This document shows positions 1 to 7,762 of a stretch of DNA of 64,000 nucleotides, piece after piece. The stretch comes from Catenuloplanes niger (GTDB lineage Bacteria; Actinomycetota; Actinomycetes; Mycobacteriales; Micromonosporaceae), in assembly GCF_031458255.1 (NCBI RefSeq), contig NZ_JAVDYC010000001.1, positions 2,985,001 to 3,049,000 of the forward strand, given 5' to 3'. The notes below the pieces were generated by a model that did no database searches, had not been told where the DNA came from, and saw only the letters and a program-made list of their open reading frames with translations. A program made the position numbers and the translations under genes. How positions within the stretch are numbered: position 1 is the stretch's first letter; every line of letters begins with the position of its first letter.

Positions 1-367
1 TCGGGCTGTTCAGGCGCTTGCCGTCGTACCGGTCCGCGATCACGGTGAGGCTGCCGTCGTGCTCGGTCCGGGTGACGCGCCGGTTGCCGTGCTCGCAGCT
101 GACCAGGCGCCCGGCCCGGTCCATCACGTGGCCGTTGGCGTACCCGGACGGTTCGCGGAACACGCCCACGACGCCGGTCGTCTCGTCGTACCGCAGGATC
201 CGCTCGTTCGGGATGTCGCTGAAGACCAGGTAGCGGCCGGCCGGGAAGTACGCCGGGCCCTCGGTCCAGCGGCAGCCGGTGTGCAGCCGCTGCAGCCACC
301 GGTCCCCTCGGATCCCGTCGAACCGCTCGTCCAGGGCCTCGAAGCGCGCGTTCACCAGCTCGGTCAT
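1..367 (-). CDS. SMP-30/gluconolactonase/LRE family protein, N-terminal part (runs off window)
   Basis: The reverse strand is open from an ATG at 367 to the window edge, giving about 122 residues that begin MTELVNARFEALDERFDG. The stretch RWTEGPAYFPAGRYLVFSDIPNERILRYD is typical of the first blades of the SMP-30/gluconolactonase six-bladed beta-propeller; the Glu in TEGP is the usual metal ligand. NGHVMDRAGRLVSCEHGNRRVTR supplies the next conserved block. Family members hydrolyse sugar lactones with a divalent metal. The C-terminal half lies outside the window, so completeness cannot be judged. The gene diverges from the SNF2 helicase with only about 40 bp between the starts. Confidence 0.85.
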   Translation of the reverse strand, partial: MTELVNARFEALDERFDGIRGDRWLQRLHTGCRWTEGPAYFPAGRYLVFSDIPNERILRYDETTGVVGVFREPSGYANGHVMDRAGRLVSCEHGNRRVTRTEHDGSLTVIADRYDGKRLNSP

Positions 368-409
368 CCCGACAGGCTAAACCGGCGCGGGGGACGTAGC
401 CTGTAGCGC

Positions 410-2545
410 GTGGTGGAGCGGGCGGAAGCGCGGCAGGTGCTGGCCGCGGGACGCCGGCTGCGGGACGCCGCCGAGCGGGTCGCGGACGGCGATCGGCACA
501 TTCGGGGCGAGGCACGCGACGCCTACCTGCGGGAACGCGAGCAGTTGCTGGCCCGGCACCTGGAGACGCTGCCGGTCTCGGCGCTGCGCGACGCGGGCGG
601 CCCGAAGATCCGCACCGCGCCGCTGGAGAAGGCCGGGCTGACCACGATCGGTGCGGTCCGCTCCCGGTCCGAGGCCGAGCTGGCGCAGCTGCCCGGCCTG
701 AGCGCGGCGAGCGCACGGCAGCTGAGGGCCGTGGCCGAGCAGGTGGCCGAGGCCGCGGCCCGTTCGCTGGCCGTCCGGGTCAACGTCGACACCAAGGACC
801 GGGCCGCGACCGCGCTGCTGACCGCGACGCACCGGGTGCTGCGGGCCGAGCCCGCGGTCGGCCCGGCACGCGGACCGGCCCGGCGCCTGGTCGACGAGCT
901 CGAGTCCGCGCTGCGCTCCGCGTCCGTCGCGGGCAGCCTGCTGCGGATGCTGTTCGCCGGGCGGACCCGCAAGGAGCGCGCCGGCGCCGCGGTCGACCAG
1001 CTGCGGCGGCTCGTCGAGGACGCGGAGCGGGAGAAGCTCCCCGCGAAGCTCGCCAAGGCCGAGCGGGCGATCCGCGAACGGCCGGCGTCACCGCGCACGG
1101 TCTGGAAGGACTTCGAGAAACGGTCCGCGGAGTACTACACCGCGTTCGGTGATCTCGGTGCCGAGCAGCCGGACGTCGACTCGTCGCAGGGCTTCCTGCC
1201 GACCGACATCACCGGCCGGGTGCGCCGGCAGGAGTTGGACGACACGTTCCGGACCGTGACGCTGCGCGGGTACCAGTCGTTCGGCGCCCGGTTCGCGCTG
1301 GCCCAGGGCCGGGTGATCATCGGCGACGAGATGGGCCTCGGCAAGACCGTCCAGTCGATCTCCGCGATGGCGCACCTGCGGGCCCGGGGTGAGACGCACT
1401 TCCTGGTGGTCTGCCCGGCCAGCGTGATGGTCAACTGGACGCGCGAGGTCGCCGACCGCAGCAAGCTCACCGCGTACCTGCTGCACGGCGGCCAGCGCGG
1501 CGCGAACCTGCGCACCTGGACGGAGGACGGCGGCGTCGCGATCGCCACCGTCGACTCGCTGCACACGCTCGAGGTGCCGGAGCGCACCCGGGTCGCGCTG
1601 ATGGTGGTGGACGAGGCGCACTACGTGAAGAACCCGGACACGCGCCGGTCCAGGGCGGTGCGCGAGTGGACCGACCGGGTGCCGCGGGTGATCTTCCTGT
1701 CCGGCACGCCGATGGAGAACAAGCTGGACGAGTTCCGCAACCTGATCGGCTACCTGCAGCCGCGCGTGTCGGACGGGCTGGACCTGGCCGAGACGGTCGC
1801 CGGGCCGGTGGCGTTCCGGCAGGCGGTCGCCCCGGTCTACCTGCGGCGCAACCAGGAGGACGTGCTCAAGGAGCTGCCCGAGCTGGTGCGGGCCGAGGAG
1901 TGGTCGGAGTTCAACCGGGCCGAGTTCTCCGCGTACCGGGAGGCGGTCGCGGCCGGGAACTTCATGGCCATGCGGCAGGTCGCGTTCACCGCGGACCCGG
2001 GCGGCTCCGGCAAGCTGCACCGGCTCGGGGAGCTGGTCGTCGAGGCGCGGGAGAACGGCCGCAAGGTCGTCGTCTTCTCCAACTTCCGGTCCGTGCTGAC
2101 CGAGGTGGCCGAGCTGCTCGGCCCGGGCGCGTTCGGCCCGCTGACCGGTTCGACGCCGGTCGAGGAGCGGCAGAAGCTGGTGGACGCGTTCAGCGCGGTC
2201 CCCGGCCACTCCGTGCTGATCAGCCAGATCCAGGCCGGCGGCGTCGGGCTGAACATCCAGGCCGCGTCCGTGGTCATCCTCTGCGAACCGCAGATCAAGC
2301 CGACGATCGAGGACCAGGCCGTGGCCCGCGCGCACCGGATGGGCCAGGTGCGCTCCGTCCAGGTGCACCGGCTGCTCACCGCGGACGGGCCCGACCAGCG
2401 GATCCTGGAGATCCTGCAGCAGAAGCGCCGCCTGTTCGACGAGTACGCGCGGCACAGCGAGGTGGCCCGGTCCTCCCCCGACGCGGTCGACGTGGACCTG
2501 GCCAAGGCCGTGATCGCCGAGGAACAGCGCCGCCTCGCGGTCTAG
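410..2545 (+). CDS. SNF2-family DNA helicase/ATPase
   Basis: The 711-residue protein starts at a GTG. Residues from about 295 onward form a SNF2 superfamily 2 motor. Motif I GDEMGLGKT is near residue 304, motif II DEAH near 402, motif III SGTPMENK near 430, and motif VI QAVARAHRMGQ near 640. The N-terminal 290 residues are helical and contain a helix-hairpin-helix-like stretch (TTIGAVRSRSEAELAQLPGL), which would suit DNA binding. Such enzymes translocate on duplex DNA and remodel DNA-protein complexes; the specific role of this stand-alone actinobacterial type is not known to me. It is monocistronic and followed at once by a dispersed repeat. Confidence 0.9.
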   Translation: MVERAEARQVLAAGRRLRDAAERVADGDRHIRGEARDAYLREREQLLARHLETLPVSALRDAGGPKIRTAPLEKAGLTTIGAVRSRSEAELAQLPGLSAASARQLRAVAEQVAEAAARSLAVRVNVDTKDRAATALLTATHRVLRAEPAVGPARGPARRLVDELESALRSASVAGSLLRMLFAGRTRKERAGAAVDQLRRLVEDAEREKLPAKLAKAERAIRERPASPRTVWKDFEKRSAEYYTAFGDLGAEQPDVDSSQGFLPTDITGRVRRQELDDTFRTVTLRGYQSFGARFALAQGRVIIGDEMGLGKTVQSISAMAHLRARGETHFLVVCPASVMVNWTREVADRSKLTAYLLHGGQRGANLRTWTEDGGVAIATVDSLHTLEVPERTRVALMVVDEAHYVKNPDTRRSRAVREWTDRVPRVIFLSGTPMENKLDEFRNLIGYLQPRVSDGLDLAETVAGPVAFRQAVAPVYLRRNQEDVLKELPELVRAEEWSEFNRAEFSAYREAVAAGNFMAMRQVAFTADPGGSGKLHRLGELVVEARENGRKVVVFSNFRSVLTEVAELLGPGAFGPLTGSTPVEERQKLVDAFSAVPGHSVLISQIQAGGVGLNIQAASVVILCEPQIKPTIEDQAVARAHRMGQVRSVQVHRLLTADGPDQRILEILQQKRRLFDEYARHSEVARSSPDAVDVDLAKAVIAEEQRRLAV

Positions 2546-2563
2546 CGACCCACCGAAGCGGAT

Positions 2564-2650
2564 TTTCCCGCTTCCGGCGTGGTGCGGTCCGCATGCTCCC
2601 GCGGGCACCGGTCGGCCGCGGGCGGCCTCCCTGCACGTCCCGCCGCCGGT
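2564..2650. repeat. Dispersed intergenic repeat, copy 1
   Basis: This 87-bp block begins with TTTCCCGCTTCCGGCGTGG and continues through a central run of about 40 bp that is identical to the copy at 32184-32271. It contains a GGCCGC/GCGGCC hairpin enclosed by a possible outer ACCGG/CCGGT pairing. It starts 19 bp after the helicase stop. It could act as a terminator or be a REP/MITE-like element; the sequence does not decide which. Confidence 0.8.
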
Positions 2651-2860
2651 TCCGCAGATCAGAGATCGGCGTACCGGCCGCCCCGGTGCCGGCCGGTGAC
2701 CTGGGCTGGCTCGGCACGCTGCTCCCGACGGACCAGCCGGCGACCGCGTGCCGCACCCACGAGTTGCTCGGTGGAAGCCGGCGCCCCCGGCCTGATCACC
2801 GACATCGACCGGGGCGGTTGCACCTCCTGACCGCCCACGACAGGGGCCGGGGTGCGCGGG
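2651..2860. other. Intergenic tail, possible decayed coding remnant
   Basis: These 210 bp lie between the repeat and the kinase-like gene. On the plus strand two short frames read protein-like (GDLGWLGTLLPTDQPATAC in one, EAGAPGLITDIDRGGCTS before a stop in another). They could be fragments of one former gene separated by a frameshift. No start site or family match is evident, so no gene is called. Confidence 0.25.
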
Positions 2861-3802
2861 TCAGGCCGGGATCCCCCGGATGGCGAGCGTGCGCAGGCGG
2901 CGGGACATCCGGGCCAGCGGCGGCCGGGCGCGCGGGTCCGGGTCGAGCGCCGGCAGCAGGACGTCGTCGAGGTCGGCCGCGTCCGGACGCAGCAGGCCGG
3001 GCGGGATCGCCGGGTTGCCCGGCCGCAGCCCGGTGACCGCCTCGTAGATCAGCGCGGCCAGGTCGCGCACGTCCGCGGCCGGGCCGGGTTCGTCGCCGGG
3101 CACCGCGGCGAACGCGGCCCGGCCGAGGTCGCGCGGCACGATCCGGCCGTCCACCGTGTACAGCAGCGCGTCCGCGCGCAGCGCCCGGTGCGCGAGACCG
3201 CGGGCGTGCAGCGCGTCCAGCACCGCGCAGAGTGCGGGGAGCCCACGCCAGAGCAGATCGAGAACGCGGCACGGGTACGGCGGGCCGCCCAGCGTCTCCG
3301 GCAGCGGGCGGGCGTCCGGCAGCGCCACCACCAGCGTCACGCTGCCCGGGCCCGGCACGGTGTCGATCAGGCACGGCAGGCCGGGCAGCACGCGTGACCG
3401 CGCCATGAACAGGCCCTGCGCGGCCACGTCGTCGAGCGCGAGGCGGGCGGCCGGCGTGGGACGGACCGCGAGCGCCTGCACCAGCCAGACGTCGCGCGCG
3501 ACCGGCGAGAGCTGCCGCGCGCGGGCGCGGCGCAGCTCGTGGCCCGGTCCGCTCCGGTCGAGGACCGTGTCCTGCAGCAGGAACGCGGCGTCACCGAGCC
3601 GGACCTTCACACCGCGCCGCCAGCCGCCGCCGGCCACCGTCATGCCGTGGCCGGCCGGGGCCGGAGCACCGGCCCGCCCGGTGCGACCGTGGGCGGCCAG
3701 CGCCGACTCGGCGAGCGCGACCAGGTCGGTGCCGGGTGGGAGCGGCACGTCGCGCAGGCGCGGCATGACCGGTCCGCCCTCGTCGGCGATCTCGGCTCCC
3801 AT
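2861..3802 (-). CDS. Protein-kinase-fold protein, probable pseudokinase
   Basis: The 313-residue protein resembles a Ser/Thr kinase C-lobe. The stretch LDALHARGLAHRALRADALLYTVDGRIVPRDLG, given here only to locate the loop, aligns with the catalytic and DFG loops. The HRD aspartate is replaced (HRA) and DFG reads DLG. No clear VAIK lysine or glycine loop is visible in the N-lobe. C-terminal features such as DVRDLAALIYEAVTGLRP match the alphaF/alphaG region. It is therefore probably a non-catalytic scaffold or sensor. The start could also be the internal Met at residue 13 (MPRLRDVPLPPG). It lies tail to tail with the helicase and upstream of no obvious partner. Confidence 0.6.
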   Translation of the reverse strand: MGAEIADEGGPVMPRLRDVPLPPGTDLVALAESALAAHGRTGRAGAPAPAGHGMTVAGGGWRRGVKVRLGDAAFLLQDTVLDRSGPGHELRRARARQLSPVARDVWLVQALAVRPTPAARLALDDVAAQGLFMARSRVLPGLPCLIDTVPGPGSVTLVVALPDARPLPETLGGPPYPCRVLDLLWRGLPALCAVLDALHARGLAHRALRADALLYTVDGRIVPRDLGRAAFAAVPGDEPGPAADVRDLAALIYEAVTGLRPGNPAIPPGLLRPDAADLDDVLLPALDPDPRARPPLARMSRRLRTLAIRGIPA

Positions 3803-3874
3803 GGCAGCCGACCCTAGCGGCGGCCCGGTCCACGATGGGGGTGGCCGGACCGTTCGTACCCTTTGGTGAGTTCT

Positions 3875-5047
3875 TCAGGCCAGGTCGGTACGGGCCGGTT
3901 CCGCGCCGGTGAGGAAGTGCTGCGCCACCTCGCGGCGGCGTTTGTCGAGCGGCATGCCGGCGGTGTAGGCGCGCGCGTCCCGCCAGAACCGGTCGAAGCC
4001 CTGCTGCGCCGTGGCCGGCCAGTCGCTGGTGGTCTCGTACAGACCGAACGTGACCTCGGTGGCCAGGTCGGCCGCGAGGATCGGCAGCCGGGAGACGCGC
4101 GCGGCCAGGTCGGCGCGTTCCGGCCAGGTGAGCGTGGGCCGCGCGGCCGCGTCGCTGAGCGACTCGGCGACCCGGTTCGCCAGCTCACCGGCCGCGTCCA
4201 GCGCGGCCAGCCAGGTGCCGTAGCCGGCGAGCGCGCGGGCGCCGGGCGGGGTGCCGCCCGGTCCGCCGCTCCGGCAGTACCGCATCGCCCCCTCCGCGAT
4301 GCCGAGGCAGAGGTGGCCGGCGACGGCCTGCACGGCGAGGCCGAGCAGCGAGGCGCGCGGGGTGGCGGTGTCCGGGTCGAGCGAGCAGACCACGTGCTCG
4401 GACGGGATCCAGACCCGGTCGTACCGCACGGTGACGCCGTCCGGGCGCGGCACGCCGCTCTCCGGCTCGGGCGTGAACGACACGCCCTTGCTCTCCCGGG
4501 GCACACCGACCAGCAACGGTTCCGCGTTGCCGGCGTCGGCCGCCGCGACCACGGTCATGTCCGCCGCGGCGACCCCGATCGGGGCGAGCCGGGTGCCGGT
4601 GAGCCGGTACCCGTCGCCGTCCGCGATGAGTTCGAGCGGTGCGGCGCCGGGCACCACCACGTCGCTCCACAGCCACTGGCGTTCCGCGGACGGACGGCCG
4701 AGCAGCGACTGGACGCGCGGCCCGCCGGCCAGCCAGATCGCGGCGTTGCTGACGTAGTGATCGCCGAGCAGGTAACCGATCCGGCCGTCCGCGCGGGCCA
4801 GCACGCGCACCGCCGCCAGCGCGGTGCGCCAGGTCAGTCCGGCGCCGCCGTGCGCGGCCGGGGTGAGCAGCGTGAGCAGGCCGTGCTGGCGGAGCAGCTC
4901 GGCCTCGGCGACCGGCGGCGCCGGGTCGCGCCCGTCGGTGCGCCGGGTGTGGCCGTCGATCAGCTCGGCGACCCGCTCGGCGCGGGTCACCCAGCGGTGG
5001 TGCTCGGCCTCCCGCTGCTCGGGGGTCGGCGGACGTCCAGCTTTCAC
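3875..5047 (-). CDS. Acyl-CoA dehydrogenase-fold flavoprotein (DszC/monooxygenase-like)
   Basis: The 390-residue protein has the three-part layout of acyl-CoA dehydrogenases: a helical N-terminal domain (LLTPAAHGGAGLTWRTALAA), a middle beta domain (LTGTRLAPIGVAAADMTVVAAADAG) and a C-terminal four-helix domain. It lacks the obvious catalytic Glu context of true dehydrogenases. Its general look (GDHYVSNAAIWLAGGP, RYDRVWIPSEHVV) is closer to the reduced-flavin-dependent monooxygenase branch represented by DszC and NcnH. Substrate cannot be read from the sequence. No flavin reductase gene is adjacent. Confidence 0.7.
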   Translation of the reverse strand: MKAGRPPTPEQREAEHHRWVTRAERVAELIDGHTRRTDGRDPAPPVAEAELLRQHGLLTLLTPAAHGGAGLTWRTALAAVRVLARADGRIGYLLGDHYVSNAAIWLAGGPRVQSLLGRPSAERQWLWSDVVVPGAAPLELIADGDGYRLTGTRLAPIGVAAADMTVVAAADAGNAEPLLVGVPRESKGVSFTPEPESGVPRPDGVTVRYDRVWIPSEHVVCSLDPDTATPRASLLGLAVQAVAGHLCLGIAEGAMRYCRSGGPGGTPPGARALAGYGTWLAALDAAGELANRVAESLSDAAARPTLTWPERADLAARVSRLPILAADLATEVTFGLYETTSDWPATAQQGFDRFWRDARAYTAGMPLDKRRREVAQHFLTGAEPARTDLA

Positions 5048-5170
5048 CGCGCCAAATTAGACGATTGACGCCGCTTTCGGGGGGACACGACGGGGTTTTT
5101 CCACCCGGTACCGGATCGGCCGTTCGGACGAACCCGATCGCGCTTGCCCGTAACCGCTACGCTGCGGTGC

Positions 5171-5686
5171 GTGACGTGGCTTCCCGGCGGCCGACGGCGT
5201 CCGGCGCTGTTCCGCCGCCTGCCCTGGGGTCGGGCCGACCCTCCGCGGGCCCCGCTGTCCATTGCGGACGAGGCGGCGTACCCGGCGCTCGCCGCCGAGC
5301 TGGCGCTGCTGCGCGCGGAGCTGGTCCCGGCGCTGTTGCGCGCGCAGCAGGACGCGGAGCGGCATCAGCGGCGGCACCGCCGGCAACGGGTGCTGCTGCC
5401 GGCGCTCGCGGTGCTGACCGCGGCCGGTGGCGCGGCGCAGGCGGCCTGGGCGACCTCGCCGTGGCCCGGCATCGTGACCGGCCTGGCCGGGGCCGGCGCG
5501 ACCGTGTTCACCGGGTACGCGGTGCGCCGCCGGTCGCTGCGGGACTTCCAGCACTGCCGGCGCCGGGCCGAGGCGCTGCGCACGATCTACTTCCGGTTCC
5601 TGACCGGCACGCCGGCCGGCGAGACGGAGCTGATCTCGGCGATCGCGCGGGCCCGGTCCGGCGCGGCGGTGACCGGCCGTGGGTGA
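5171..5686 (+). CDS. Two-TM SLATT/DUF4231-like membrane protein (upstream of pair)
   Basis: I take the GTG at 5171 (MTWLPGGRRR) as start, giving about 171 residues; a TTG at 5144 is also in frame. A charged helix (ALLRAQQDAERHQRRHRRQR) precedes two hydrophobic segments (VLLPALAVLTAAGGAAQAAW and the segment ending GATVFTGYAV), then a basic cytosolic tail (RRRSLRDFQHCRRRAEALR). This is the layout of SLATT/DUF4231 proteins, two-TM proteins proposed as pore-forming effectors in some nucleotide-sensing conflict systems. The stop overlaps the start of the next gene by 8 bp, so the two are translationally coupled. Confidence 0.55.
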   Translation: MTWLPGGRRRPALFRRLPWGRADPPRAPLSIADEAAYPALAAELALLRAELVPALLRAQQDAERHQRRHRRQRVLLPALAVLTAAGGAAQAAWATSPWPGIVTGLAGAGATVFTGYAVRRRSLRDFQHCRRRAEALRTIYFRFLTGTPAGETELISAIARARSGAAVTGRG

Positions 5687-6134
5687 CCGGGACGAGCAGG
5701 CGCTGCGGGCCTACCTGCGGCACCGGTACGCGGACCAGTTCGCCTACTACGAGAGCCGCGCGGACGAGTACGCGTCCGCGCACGACCAGGCGCTGGCCGT
5801 GAGCACGCTGCTGCTGCTCGGTGCCGGCGTGTGCGGCGTGCTCGGCGCGGTGGACGTCTGGGCGTTCCGGTCCGGCTGGGGTGTGCTGGCCGTGGCGTGC
5901 GCCGGGCTGGCCACGTTCGTCACCGGGTACGACGCGTTGCTGGGCTACGAGCCGATCGGTGAGCTGTACCGGGACACCGCGGACCGGCTGTACGCGCTGC
6001 GCGCGGTGGAGCCGGACCCGTCCACCGCCGCCGCGGCGGACGTCGCGGCGTACGTGGCCGAGGTGGAGGCGGTGCTGGCCCAGGAGCACTCGCGGTGGGA
6101 GGAGCTGACCGACGACCCGCCGGACGGGCCGTGA
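5679..6134 (+). CDS. Two-TM SLATT/DUF4231-like membrane protein (downstream of pair)
   Basis: The 151-residue protein starts at a GTG inside the end of the previous gene. It has an N-terminal helical part with YADQFAYYESRADEYASAHD, two hydrophobic segments (VSTLLLLGAGVCGVLGAV and VLAVACAGLATFVTGY) and an acidic C-terminal helix. The TM2 ending FVTGY parallels FTGY in the upstream protein, so the two look like paralogues that may form a hetero-oligomer. No SMODS nucleotidyltransferase or SLOG gene is adjacent, so an effector role is not supported by context. Confidence 0.6.
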   Translation: MGDRDEQALRAYLRHRYADQFAYYESRADEYASAHDQALAVSTLLLLGAGVCGVLGAVDVWAFRSGWGVLAVACAGLATFVTGYDALLGYEPIGELYRDTADRLYALRAVEPDPSTAAAADVAAYVAEVEAVLAQEHSRWEELTDDPPDGP

Positions 6135-6140
6135 CGCGCG

Positions 6141-6173
6141 GAGGGGCGCCCGCGACGATCGCGGGCGCCCCTC
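6141..6173. terminator. Bidirectional hairpin terminator
   Basis: A perfect 15-bp inverted repeat (GAGGGGCGCCCGCGA, 3-nt loop, complement) sits between the two-TM gene pair and the convergent DUF3455 gene. It is likely to end transcription from both sides. Confidence 0.8.
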
Positions 6174-6203
6174 TCCCCCTTGGCGCGGTGTGCGAGTTCT
6201 GGG

Positions 6204-6797
6204 TCAGCCGGCCGCGTAGAAGCGGTACTCGGCGCGGTAGGCGACGCCGAGCCGGGTGCCGTCGGTGCAGGCGCCGGCCGGGGCCGCGCCACCGCTGGTG
6301 GCGAGCCGGTGGATGAACGTGACCTTGCTGAAGACGCCGGTGGAGCCGGTCGCCGGCGTGGCCTTGAGGAGCAGCTGCGCGATCGAGCCGGTGACCGGCG
6401 AGGTGGCCTGCGAGGTCGCGGTGACCAGCGAGCCGTCGTCGATCGACTCCCAACTCGGGCCCTTGAAGTGGATCGCGGTGACCGGGCGGTTGTTCACCCG
6501 GCCGGTGAGCGTGGCGACCGGCTCGGTGAAGACCCAGGCGCCGGCGGTGCAGGTGTAGACCTGCTGGCCGCGAGCCTGCATGGTGCCGACCAGACGGTTG
6601 CCGGCCGGGACCGCGATAGCCTGCGGGACGCGCGGGCCGCCACCGCGCGACTCCGCGGCGACGTCCGCGGCCGCGACCTCGGTGGTGCCGGGTGCCTGCT
6701 CGGCGGCGTTGGCGGTGGCGAGCGTGCCACCGATCAGCGCGCCGGCGACGGCGACCGCGCCGCCGATCTTGAGCATCCGAGACTTGGTCTTGTTCAC
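6204..6797 (-). CDS. Secreted DUF3455 domain protein
   Basis: The start is the GTG at 6797, preceded by a GGAGGAC ribosome-binding site, giving 197 residues. Residues 1-32 form a signal peptide (MNKTKSRMLKIGG, hydrophobic core, ATANA cleavage site). The body carries the DUF3455 signature: VYTCTAGAWVF, then IHFKGPSWESIDDGSLV and the closing SKVTFIHRL and YRAEYRFY blocks. The family is found in secreted proteins of bacteria and fungi and its function is unknown. Two Cys (in YTC and GACTDG) could form a disulfide outside the cell. Confidence 0.85.
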   Translation of the reverse strand: MNKTKSRMLKIGGAVAVAGALIGGTLATANAAEQAPGTTEVAAADVAAESRGGGPRVPQAIAVPAGNRLVGTMQARGQQVYTCTAGAWVFTEPVATLTGRVNNRPVTAIHFKGPSWESIDDGSLVTATSQATSPVTGSIAQLLLKATPATGSTGVFSKVTFIHRLATSGGAAPAGACTDGTRLGVAYRAEYRFYAAG

Positions 6798-7263
6798 GTG
6801 TCCTCCAAAGGACCGGTTCCGGGTCAGCGCGACGCACCCGCCTTGTCGCCCCGTGGTGCGCCGCCGCCCCCGAACACGGATCCGGGGTCGCCCGCGGTTC
6901 AGCGGGGAACGAAATTGGTCAAAGAAATTTTGAGCGTGAACCATTCTCACGTCCGGTTCTACGCGTCGCATTGCGTCTTTTCCGGAAAGCTTCAGGCGAA
7001 CCATTCATCGGTACGCCTACACATCCGCGCACGCTTTTGACGCAGCGTGTACGTGGGAGCACACCCTGGTCACCATGTCCGGAAAATGGCCAAAAAGGGT
7101 CCGGACAGCCAGCGAAAAGTGTCTGCTGTGAGTAACGGACATCGCGGCACCACGGGCGGAAACCGACGGCTGACGGCGGGACGGCAAACCGATTCGTCAG
7201 TCGTCGCATCACGCCGCCTGACGAACGGTGCGAGCGACACACCGACCGAGAGGTGACACACTC
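6798..7263. promoter_or_regulatory. Divergent intergenic region with structured leader of the CAP gene
   Basis: This 466-bp non-coding stretch is less GC-rich in its left part (6905-7030) and separates two secreted-protein genes, so it should hold both promoters. Towards the CAP gene there are two perfect hairpins: GTCCGGA/TCCGGAC at 7077-7106 with an A-rich loop, and TTCGTCAG/CTGACGAA at 7193-7225. A GAGAGG ribosome-binding site follows at about 7248. The long folded leader suggests post-transcriptional control; I could not match it to a known riboswitch. Confidence 0.4.
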
Positions 7264-7752
7264 TTGCGCACAATCGTTCGCCGAACCGCGCTCGTCGTAC
7301 TGGCACCAGCCGCCGCCTTCGGCATGACGCTCGCCGCGCCCGCGGCCTCCGCGTCCGCCGCGCCCCGGACGTCCACGCTCGAAGCCCAGGTCGTGTCCCT
7401 GACCAACAAGGCGCGGGTCAAGGCCGGCTGCGAGCGGCTGGTGATCAGCCGGACGCTGACCGAGGCCGCGGAGCGGCACAGCGCGGACATGGTGCGGAAC
7501 CGCTTCTTCAGCCACACCGGCGCGAACGGCAGCAGGTTCACCGAGCGCACCAGGCGGGCCGGGTTCACCCGCCGGGCCATGGGCGAGAACATCGCCTGGG
7601 GCTACCGGGACGCCCGGGGCGTGATGCGCGGCTGGCTGAACAGCCCGGGGCACCGCCGGAACATGCTGAACTGCGACTCCACCATGATCGGCGTGGGCGC
7701 GGTGCGCAACGCGAAGGGCGTCCTCTACTGGACGCAGGAGTTCGGGAACTAG
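7264..7752 (+). CDS. Secreted CAP (SCP/PR-1) domain protein
   Basis: I choose the TTG at 7264 because GAGAGG lies just upstream and the N-terminus then reads as a signal peptide (RTIVRRTALVVLAPAAAFG, cut near ASASAAP). The mature 125 residues have all CAP motifs: LVSLTNKAR-like first helix, HSADMVRNRFFSHTG, GENIAWGY and WLNSPGHRRNMLNCD, then GVGAVRN and YWTQEFG. CAP proteins in bacteria are secreted and often cell-wall associated; their activity is generally undefined. The length of 162 residues is a bare CAP domain without cell-wall repeats. It converges on the histidine kinase with a 10-bp gap. Confidence 0.88.
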   Translation: MRTIVRRTALVVLAPAAAFGMTLAAPAASASAAPRTSTLEAQVVSLTNKARVKAGCERLVISRTLTEAAERHSADMVRNRFFSHTGANGSRFTERTRRAGFTRRAMGENIAWGYRDARGVMRGWLNSPGHRRNMLNCDSTMIGVGAVRNAKGVLYWTQEFGN

Positions 7753-7762
7753 CCGCCGGGGC

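Noticed and set aside
1088-2608. Long open frame antisense to the SNF2 helicase gene
   Set aside because: It has no domain, is rich in Arg/Pro/His, and follows from GC-biased third positions of the helicase on the other strand. The same holds for most long antisense frames in this window (for example at 9961-11148 and 12488-14125).
2564-2650. CRISPR-like repeat
   Set aside because: The repeat occurs as single, widely spaced copies without spacers or cas genes.
5171-6134. Complete SMODS/SLATT or CBASS-like defence system
   Set aside because: No nucleotidyltransferase, SLOG or other sensor gene is next to the two-TM pair.
6798-7263. c-di-AMP (ydaO) riboswitch upstream of the CAP gene
   Set aside because: Hairpins are present, but I could not align the conserved core of that riboswitch, so only a folded leader is reported.
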